DNA from: Desulfobulbaceae bacterium UBA5611
GTDB taxonomy: Bacteria > Desulfobacterota > Desulfobulbia > Desulfobulbales > Desulfocapsaceae
Direction: 5' to 3'
Assembly: GCA_002424635.1 (NCBI GenBank)
Contig: DIKT01000045.1
Span: forward strand, 1 to 48,877
Length of the DNA stretch: 48,877 nucleotides
Position numbers and translations under genes: made by a program. Of this stretch, positions 42,542 to 48,877 are shown piece by piece (the first letter of the stretch is position 1; each line of letters begins with the position of its first letter). Under the pieces are notes generated by a model that searched no databases, was not told where the DNA came from, and saw only the letters and a list, made by a program, of their open reading frames with translations.

Positions 42542-43518
42542 TTTAGCTTATTCTTCAAATCTGCAACGATATTCGGGATCATCTGATTCTTCTTTAGCCT
42601 ATCGAGAAAATACGAATCGTTATTCTCAGGTTGATTTTTTATTGGGCCAAGATAAGTTGCCGTCACGGCTCCCTTCGGAATGGAAAAGCCCTCCATGAGA
42701 AGCTCTGGGATCCCATTAAGATTTCTTGCATTCTCTGCTGCCACACGCGCCAGATCAACGGTTCGGCCCCAATGGCAGCTGCTCTTTCGTCCATCATATT
42801 GTAGACGAAAGCGCCGACCTCCATTGCCAGCACCGTGTGGTCGTCGTCGTAATGTCGCAGTCCAATCAAACCACTGCCCAAGATCAAGGTCAAGCCTGAT
42901 CAAATGCTGCCCCTTGCTAAAATGCGACAGGCCAATCATATCACGATGAAAGTCTGCTAGGTTCTTCTTTGTGTCTAAACCTATTTTTTTTTTGAGCTTC
43001 GGTAGGGGGGCTAACCAAATGCAATGCGCATCCAACCGCACGTTGTCGACGATCAGCGCCCTCCATTTTTGGTTGTTTAATGTATGACGAACCTTACTAA
43101 CATCAGATATACTAATCTCTGCACTAGTGCCGATGGACAGGTCGAAAGGTTCTGGCATGTACGTAATAGTTGGCATGCCCTTCTTACGTTTCAAGACCGA
43201 ATAGAAAAATCCGCTGTACGAAGTGACTCGACTAAGAATAAATTCGCGCTTCAACAAATGACGTTCCAGTATCGGTTCTGGTCCTTCTAGCCAAAGTCCC
43301 TTGGCTACGCAAGTACTTCCCAGACGATCTGCCAACTCAATGGTCGGTGGTAGCGAATACCCCCCAGCGGTAACACTTCTTAAAAATTCCTCGCAAACCG
43401 CTTTCACTTGAGTCGCGGACAAAAAATCACACTCAAGTGTCCGATAGAGATTAATTAGGAATATCTGACCTCTTTGCGTTGCATCAAGCGCATCGATTAG
43501 TTCTTCGATCGTGGTCAT
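42538..43518 (-). CDS. Unknown 326-aa protein (first gene of unknown operon)
   Basis: ATG 43518 has GGAGG 4-5 nt upstream, the strongest ribosome site of the three. The N-terminal 90 residues are helical and begin TTIEELIDALDATQRGQIFLINLYRTLECDFLS, which could be a small helical interaction domain. The remainder looks alpha/beta, with ITYMPEPFDLSIGTSAEISISDVS and LIRLDLDLGQWFDWTATLRRR. A basic GAGNGGRRFRLQYDGRK stretch near residue 235 might bind nucleic acid. No known family is recognised. Confidence 0.72.
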   Translation of the reverse strand: MTTIEELIDALDATQRGQIFLINLYRTLECDFLSATQVKAVCEEFLRSVTAGGYSLPPTIELADRLGSTCVAKGLWLEGPEPILERHLLKREFILSRVTSYSGFFYSVLKRKKGMPTITYMPEPFDLSIGTSAEISISDVSKVRHTLNNQKWRALIVDNVRLDAHCIWLAPLPKLKKKIGLDTKKNLADFHRDMIGLSHFSKGQHLIRLDLDLGQWFDWTATLRRRPHGAGNGGRRFRLQYDGRKSSCHWGRTVDLARVAAENARNLNGIPELLMEGFSIPKGAVTATYLGPIKNQPENNDSYFLDRLKKNQMIPNIVADLKNKLK

Positions 43519-43813
43519 GAGCCTCCACCTTATTCATGGCATTACATCTTGAGGATCTCGGAATATATAAATATTGTTGAGTCGGGCGGCGTTGCGCCAC
43601 ACCGTCTAATGGTCTCATATATCTTGTTTGATCATGAATGGCAAGCCGAAGGTATTATTATAATAAATTTAACATGGTAATATCGTAATGACTGCCCCAT
43701 TATGTAGTTTATGACATAATGCTGAGTTGGTGCATTTTCACCAGTAACAATTTGTTTATCTATTCAAATTTCCCACAAAGTCAAAAGACAAACTCTCACA
43801 TTATTAAGAACTA
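43519..43813. other. 295-bp intergenic region upstream of the unknown three-gene operon
   Basis: It should contain the operon promoter on the minus strand; TATATT near 43562-43568 is a possible -10, with no clear -35. A short GGCG-TTG-CGCC hairpin in a GC-rich patch lies near 43587-43600. The part beyond 43650 is AT-rich without recognisable features. Confidence 0.35.
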
Positions 43814-45946
43814 TCAGTATAGCCCCTGTAAATAATTAAAGGTAAAGGTATCCGGCAGAGGCTGATCTGAGGCCAGGGCAGCAAGGACATGGCGTCCTTT
43901 TACGGAAACCGCGCCGCAATGGCTGAGATCGACAATGATCCGGGCGCATCCCATCTCCCGCAACTCCCGCCGCCGACCCACCAGCGAAAAATCCTGGCCA
44001 CTCATGACCTCGGTAAGCCCGCTGTCGGTGACGATGCGGTACTCCTCCTCCTTGTCGGAATGGAGCACATTGCCGGAGCGCAGGCCCTTGATCGGGATCC
44101 GCGACAGGAGCAGAGTGACTCCGCTGTACACTGTCAGGGCCAGCGGGATTGTTAGCGGTCGTTGATAGAGGTCGCGGATATTCTTGTGCTCATCTTCCAG
44201 GCTCAGGGTCAGCTCAGCCAGCCCCAGCTCCTGCCAGGCTCGCGCCGCCTGACTGTTCAGTGTGTAGCAGCGGAAGCCGCCAAGCAGGATCACATCGGCA
44301 AGCCCGGCAAACAAAGGGATATGGCCAAGATTGTTAATCCTGAAGCGCCGGTATCCTGAAGCATGCAGCATCTGTACAGCCCGCCGGTATTGGGTCCAGT
44401 CGGGACCAAAGAGCATGGCCGGGAGCTCCCAGCTCAGCCGCTCTTTGGTCCGGCTCAACTGCCGTTCTACACTTTTGAGGGCGGCCAGATTTTTAGGGGT
44501 CAACGGCAGTTCCAGTTGCAAGGCTGACTCGGGCTCAGTCAGCAGACCGATATCCTGGAGATCCCGGCCGCGGACCGTGAGTTCCGGCACAGTTACAGCG
44601 CCGGGGGCAGTTGCCGGCACAAGAGCGGCCAGGGCCTGACTGATCGAGGTGGCCCGCAGCTGGTCTGCGGCCTCACTTCCCGGGGCTGGCACTACCTTAT
44701 TCAAGCGGTCCTGACAGGCCTCCGGACTGAGGGTGAACAGAGGTTTGCCGCCTACCTTGAACACCGCGTCCCCTATCCGGAAAAAACCTTTATCCGGCAT
44801 CTTGACCTGGACAAAATCACCAGCCTTGACCGCCTTGGCTTTTTTCTGTTCCCAGAACAGTTCCCGCACCGTAAAACCAGTCCCGGCCTGATCATTTTGT
44901 GGCTGGATCCGGATGCGGTCGCCCACATGCAGACGTTCTTTGGCGGTAAAACCGACCATGCCGCTCTTGATGGATACGACCTCACCAAGATGACGGCCCA
45001 AGGTGCCATGCTGGGCCGAATCGGCAATGCCGGTCGGCACGAAACCGGTCAGAAAACCCTTGGTGGCCTGGCGGCCGAAAGAGAGGTCCAGATGTTCGGC
45101 GGCTTCCAGCAGGGCATTCTTGCGCTGGTTCTCCGGGGCATTAAGCATCAGGCGATAGGCCGCCACCACCCGGGCCACATACTCAGCGCTCTTCATCCGG
45201 CCCTCGATCTTGAAGCTGATGACCCCGGCCTTGATCAGCTGGGGCAGCAGCTCGATGGCGCTGAGATCACTGGTGGAAAAATGATAGCCCGGCTGTTGGC
45301 GGTTATGCAGCCGACGGCGGCAGGGCTGGGCGCAGCGGCCGCGATTGCCGCTGGCACCGGTCAGGGCGGAGGAAAAAAGGCACTGACCGGAGATGGAAAA
45401 ACAGAGAGCCCCGTGGACAAAATGTTCAAGCTCGATGGTGGTCTGACTGCGGATCTCGGCAATCTCGGCTAAAGACAGCTCCCGAGCCAGCACCGCCCGC
45501 GTGAATCCCATCTGCTCCAGCATCTTGACCCCGGCGGCGTTATGCACCGTCATCTGGGTGGAGGCATGGAGTGGCAACCCAGGGAAATGGCGATGGGCCA
45601 GCCGCCAGACGCCCAGATCCTGAATGATCAGGCCATCGATTTTGATCGCGGCCAGCGAGGCCAGCACATCAACCAGTTGCGGCAGTTCGGCTTCCTTGAG
45701 CAGGGTATTGAGGGTGACATAGAGCTTTTTCTGCTGTTGATGGGCATAGGCTGTCAGCCTCTCCAGCTCCGGCAGGGTAAAATTACGGGCCCGGGCCCGG
45801 GCTGAAAATTCCTTGAGGCCGCAGTAGACGGCATCAGCACCCTGATCAAGGGCGGCGAAAAAGGCCTCGGTACTGCCCGCCGGAGCCAGCAGCTCTAAGG
45901 TTGGCGTCTTCGCCGGGGCGGCTATAGTTATTTTCTCTTTTCTCAT
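43814..45946 (-). CDS. U32 family protein (RlhA/YdcP-like), long form with C-terminal DUF3656-type region
   Basis: The protein has 710 aa. LLAPAGSTEAFFAALDQGADAVYCG opens the TIM-barrel U32 domain. ELEHFVHGALCFSISGQCLFSS followed by NRGRCAQPCRR is the U32 signature with four cysteines expected to hold an Fe-S cluster. The large C-terminal extension matches the long-form U32 proteins; in E. coli the 653-aa YdcP (RlhA) hydroxylates 23S rRNA C2501. The same role is plausible but not proven; older names are collagenase or protease. It starts 10 bp after the murJ stop on the same strand. Confidence 0.88.
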   Translation of the reverse strand: MRKEKITIAAPAKTPTLELLAPAGSTEAFFAALDQGADAVYCGLKEFSARARARNFTLPELERLTAYAHQQQKKLYVTLNTLLKEAELPQLVDVLASLAAIKIDGLIIQDLGVWRLAHRHFPGLPLHASTQMTVHNAAGVKMLEQMGFTRAVLARELSLAEIAEIRSQTTIELEHFVHGALCFSISGQCLFSSALTGASGNRGRCAQPCRRRLHNRQQPGYHFSTSDLSAIELLPQLIKAGVISFKIEGRMKSAEYVARVVAAYRLMLNAPENQRKNALLEAAEHLDLSFGRQATKGFLTGFVPTGIADSAQHGTLGRHLGEVVSIKSGMVGFTAKERLHVGDRIRIQPQNDQAGTGFTVRELFWEQKKAKAVKAGDFVQVKMPDKGFFRIGDAVFKVGGKPLFTLSPEACQDRLNKVVPAPGSEAADQLRATSISQALAALVPATAPGAVTVPELTVRGRDLQDIGLLTEPESALQLELPLTPKNLAALKSVERQLSRTKERLSWELPAMLFGPDWTQYRRAVQMLHASGYRRFRINNLGHIPLFAGLADVILLGGFRCYTLNSQAARAWQELGLAELTLSLEDEHKNIRDLYQRPLTIPLALTVYSGVTLLLSRIPIKGLRSGNVLHSDKEEEYRIVTDSGLTEVMSGQDFSLVGRRRELREMGCARIIVDLSHCGAVSVKGRHVLAALASDQPLPDTFTFNYLQGLY

Positions 45947-45956
45947 CTACGATTTT

Positions 45957-47546
45957 CTATTTGTCAAATTTGGCCCGGATCTTAGCGACAATCTCGGTCA
46001 GTTCCGCCAATTTCAGCCAGTGCAGCACCAGGGCATAGACGCTTGCCGCCAGCACAATCAGCAGCAAAGTGGCCAGTAGTTGCGGCAGCAGACCGCCTGC
46101 CAGCAAGCCGGCCAGGATCTGCCGGGCAGCAAAGAGGAGCAGGCTCATACAGCAGGTGGCGACCAGGATCTTACCTAATCCTCTGAACAGAGCGTCCAGC
46201 GCATAGCCGCCGATCTTCCAGTACAGCACGGCGCTTAAAAACAGAAAATTAAGAAACATGGTGCAGGAGGTGGACAGGGCAATGGCCCTATGTTGAAAGG
46301 CGTCGATGGTCAGGGTAATGATCAGGATATTAGCCGCCACGGCCATGAAGCTGGCAATGACCGGATAGCGGGTATTATTGATGGCATAGAAGGCCGGGAC
46401 CAGAATCTTGTTGGCCGAATATGCAAACAGGCCAATGGCATAGAGGGTGAGGGTCTGGGCAGTGGCCACCGTGTCGAGGGCGGTGAAGGCCCCATGCTCA
46501 AAGATCAAGCGGATAATCGGTTCGGCAAGCAGAATGAGCCCCGCCGTCGCCGGAATGGTCAGACAGAAGACCATGGTCAGCGATGAGACCACGGTGGTCC
46601 GGATGGCCGGGACATCCTTTTGGGCGGCCTGCCTGGCCAGCAGAGGCATGACGGCGATAGCAAAGGCGACGCCGAACAGGCCAATGGGCAGCTGCACCAG
46701 GCGGAAGGCATAATTGAGCCAGGAGACGGACCCTTCAGGGCACGAGGCGGCAAAGCTGGTATTGACAAAGATATTGATCTGGGTGGCCGACAGGCCGATA
46801 GTGGCCGGCACCATCAGCTTGAGGATACTGTGCAGGCCGGGGTCTTTTAAATCAAGATGGGGTAAGAAACGAAAGCCGGTCTTCACCAGGGCCGGTAACT
46901 GGACCCCGAGCTGCAGGATGCCGCCGATCAGGGTGCCGATGGCCATACCTACTATAGCCGGCTGGCCGAAGCGCGGCAGGATGAGAGCCAGACTGACGCC
47001 GCCGATAATAGAACCGAGATTAAAAAAAGAAGAGGCCATGGCTGGCACGAAAAAACGGCCCTTGGTATTGAGCATTCCCATCACTACGGCGGCCAGGGAG
47101 ATGAAGATCAGAAAAGGCAGCATGATCATGGTGAGCGTGGCCGTCAGTTCGGCCTTGCCGGCCACCTCGGCAAAACCAGGGGCCAGCAGCGAGACCAGCG
47201 GCCCGGCCAGAAAGATGCCCAGCAGGGTGAGCAGAGAGAGGACGATGGCAAAAAAAACGAGAACATTGGAGGCCAGCCGCCAGGTCTCTTCCTGGCTTTT
47301 ACCGGCATCATAGCGCGAAAAGATGGTGACAAAGGCGGCGGACAGTGCCCCTTCACCGAACAGGTCCCTGAGCAGATTAGGGATCCGGAAGGCGACCACA
47401 AAGGCGTCATACGCAAAGCCGGCGCCAAACATAGCGGCAAAGATCTGCTCCCGAACCAGACCCAGCACCCGGCTGCACATCACGGCGATGCCGACGGTGC
47501 CCGCTGATTTGGCTATGGCCGTATTCTGTCGTTTCTCTTGCTGCAC
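45957..47546 (-). CDS. murJ: Lipid II flippase MurJ
   Basis: The product is 529 aa from GTG 47546, chosen because GAGG lies 5 nt upstream; an in-frame TTG at 47564 would add six residues. About 14 transmembrane helices are visible. SRVLGLVREQIFAAMFGAG near the N-terminus and the RIPNLLRDLFGEGALSAAFV loop are MurJ/MviN hallmarks with the essential arginines. It flips undecaprenyl-linked peptidoglycan precursor to the periplasm and belongs to the MOP exporter superfamily. It is followed immediately by the U32 gene. Confidence 0.94.
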   Translation of the reverse strand: MQQEKRQNTAIAKSAGTVGIAVMCSRVLGLVREQIFAAMFGAGFAYDAFVVAFRIPNLLRDLFGEGALSAAFVTIFSRYDAGKSQEETWRLASNVLVFFAIVLSLLTLLGIFLAGPLVSLLAPGFAEVAGKAELTATLTMIMLPFLIFISLAAVVMGMLNTKGRFFVPAMASSFFNLGSIIGGVSLALILPRFGQPAIVGMAIGTLIGGILQLGVQLPALVKTGFRFLPHLDLKDPGLHSILKLMVPATIGLSATQINIFVNTSFAASCPEGSVSWLNYAFRLVQLPIGLFGVAFAIAVMPLLARQAAQKDVPAIRTTVVSSLTMVFCLTIPATAGLILLAEPIIRLIFEHGAFTALDTVATAQTLTLYAIGLFAYSANKILVPAFYAINNTRYPVIASFMAVAANILIITLTIDAFQHRAIALSTSCTMFLNFLFLSAVLYWKIGGYALDALFRGLGKILVATCCMSLLLFAARQILAGLLAGGLLPQLLATLLLIVLAASVYALVLHWLKLAELTEIVAKIRAKFDK

Positions 47547-47564
47547 TCTGGCCTCATTTTTCAA

Positions 47565-47964
47565 TCAGAGGTACCTTGAAAAATGGTCTTTTCGCCCAAA
47601 TTCGGCGTTATGCTCAAAATTTTATCCTCGGAATATCAAATATATGCCTGCGGTAAAATTTTTCACATGCCTTGATTTTGAAACAAAAATCCTCATTTTT
47701 CAAGACACCCTTATTTAACAACAATGGCATGTCGCTGCTATGCATACCTTTTTCATCCCGTTTTTACCAGAAAATCATGCAGGCATATGCCCGAAGAACT
47801 GGGCATAACCACCTATAAACAGAACACTTCTCAATGATCCTTGACATTACGAGTGTCATATTGAATATATAAATAAGAGTTTTTATCTGATCCATTGAAA
47901 TCTGTCAGCCGAACACGCCGGGAATTATTGTCAATTGCCGGGGGCCCTCACAAAGGAGATATTC
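47565..47964. other. 400-bp intergenic region between divergent murJ and EF-G-like genes
   Basis: No gene seen. A TTGACA at 47841-47846 lies in an imperfect dyad (GACA-N7-TGTC, 47843-47857) and is followed after about 18 bp by ATATAT, a possible promoter for the EF-G-like gene. The left half is AT-rich and holds no clear murJ promoter. Confidence 0.4.
47841..47870 (+). promoter_or_regulatory. Candidate promoter of the EF-G-like gene
   Basis: Perfect -35 TTGACA with an AT-rich -10 region (ATATAT at 18-bp spacing, not a good TATAAT match). It would give a leader of about 85 nt before ATG 47965. Confidence 0.35.
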
Positions 47965-48877
47965 ATGCAAGATATTAATATGATAAGAAATGTGGCCATC
48001 ATCGGCCACGGCCATTGCGGTAAAACATCTTTGGCCGAGGCCATGCTCTTTACTGCCGGCAAGATCAACCGGCTGGGCAAGGTTGATACCGGTTCTACGG
48101 CCATGGACTTTGATGAAGAAGAAATTCGCCGTAATCTCTCCATCAACGCCTCTTTTCATAATTATCTCTGGAAAAAGCATGAAATTTTTCTTATTGATAC
48201 GCCCGGTGATGATAATTTTTTGAATGAAACTTATCAGGCCATCCAGATTGCCGACACCGCGGTCTTTATTGTCGGCGCGGTCCTTGGCGTCAAGGGTCAG
48301 ACTATCAAATTTGCCAATTTTATCGCCGAAAGAAAACTGCCCTGCCTGCTTTTTATCAATAAAATGGATCGAGAACGAGCCGATTTCCAAAAGACACTTG
48401 CTGAGATAAAGGCCTCCCTACCGATCAATCCCGTTGTTCTGCATCTGCCTATCGGGGCGGAGGACGATTTCAGAGGCCTTGTTGATATCACCACCGAGAC
48501 AGCTTATCTCTTTGACAGCGAGACCGGCATTAAACAGACAGCAATTCCTGAAGATCTCGCTGAGCAGGTGGCCGAGTACCGGGAAAAAATGATGGAGATG
48601 GTGGCGGAAACTGATGATGATCTGATCGAAACATTTCTGGAAAATGGCATCTTAACTAAAGATGAACTCCGCCTCGGTTTAAGAAGAGGAATAGCCAAGG
48701 GCAGTATTGCCCCGGTCTGTCTGGGCTCGGCGTTGCTGAACAAGGGGACCTTATCCCTGCTCGACAGCATAAATGACCTGCTGCCCTCCCCTGCCGACCG
48801 CTCCCGGCTTATCGGCACACATCCTGTGACCGGGGACATAATCGAACGCAAGCCCTATGCTAATGAACATTTTTCGG
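47965..48877 (+). CDS. Elongation factor G-like translational GTPase (3' end outside window)
   Basis: ATG 47965 has AAGGAG 9 nt upstream, and 304 codons are visible before the right edge. The G domain has GHGHCGKTS (P-loop), DTPGDDNF (G3), NKMDR (G4) and GSA (G5). In canonical EF-G the G3 motif is DTPGHVDF with a catalytic histidine; here the position is Asp. This and the GHGHCGKT wording place it with EF-G paralogues (EF-G2-like) rather than the ribosomal-operon fusA, so no symbol is given. A role in translocation or ribosome rescue is possible but unknown. Confidence 0.85.
   Translation, partial: MQDINMIRNVAIIGHGHCGKTSLAEAMLFTAGKINRLGKVDTGSTAMDFDEEEIRRNLSINASFHNYLWKKHEIFLIDTPGDDNFLNETYQAIQIADTAVFIVGAVLGVKGQTIKFANFIAERKLPCLLFINKMDRERADFQKTLAEIKASLPINPVVLHLPIGAEDDFRGLVDITTETAYLFDSETGIKQTAIPEDLAEQVAEYREKMMEMVAETDDDLIETFLENGILTKDELRLGLRRGIAKGSIAPVCLGSALLNKGTLSLLDSINDLLPSPADRSRLIGTHPVTGDIIERKPYANEHFS

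Noticed and set aside
43575..43625. attC- or REP-like site in the GC-rich patch upstream of the unknown operon
   Set aside because: There is a small GGCG/CGCC hairpin, but the integron core sequences are not present and only one copy is seen.

Overview
The window reads as a chromosomal segment of a Desulfobacterota (former Deltaproteobacteria) bacterium, most like the Desulfobulbales. This is inferred from gene content: a citramalate synthase, a DUF4911 protein beside a purB of the eukaryote-like subfamily, an SplB-like radical SAM protein, an EF-G paralogue and a periplasmic di-haem peroxidase. There is no rRNA gene and I saw no tRNA gene, so the assignment is tentative.

Positions 1-23,000 are dense housekeeping genes: the end of an unknown gene, a 55-residue zinc-ribbon protein, an rng-M23 peptidase operon, a glycosyltransferase, an SplB-like protein, ssb, a CbpA-type DnaJ, thiD, parE-parC, a minus-strand purB-DUF4911-miaB-PHP cluster, and a minus-strand lysC-cimA-HhH-miaA-recJ cluster. 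lysC has what looks like an attenuated leader.

Positions 23,000-36,000 are more accessory: a small secreted protein, an amidohydrolase-fold protein that has lost its metal ligands, a four-helix membrane protein, a CHASE4-like/PAS/GGDEF/EAL protein, a B12-binding radical SAM gene with a TetR gene and a 41-bp palindromic operator, a FAD/Rieske oxidoreductase, a di-haem peroxidase, a universal stress protein and a YhcH-family protein.

Positions 36,100-43,520 look like a composite defence or mobile island. It starts with an overlapping ATPase/TOPRIM-like (DUF4276-like) pair and a VapB antitoxin joined to a scrap of VapC, bounded by two copies of a short repeat. The right-hand copy abuts a frameshifted fragment of the 24-kb amidohydrolase family. 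Next comes a tightly overlapping three-gene operon (326, 300 and 822 aa) that I do not recognise. Its largest protein has a possible PIN-like N-terminus and a long helical C-terminus. This operon is the best candidate for an undescribed system.

Positions 43,800-48,877 return to core genes: a U32-family protein, murJ, and the first 304 codons of an EF-G-like GTPase that runs off the right edge.
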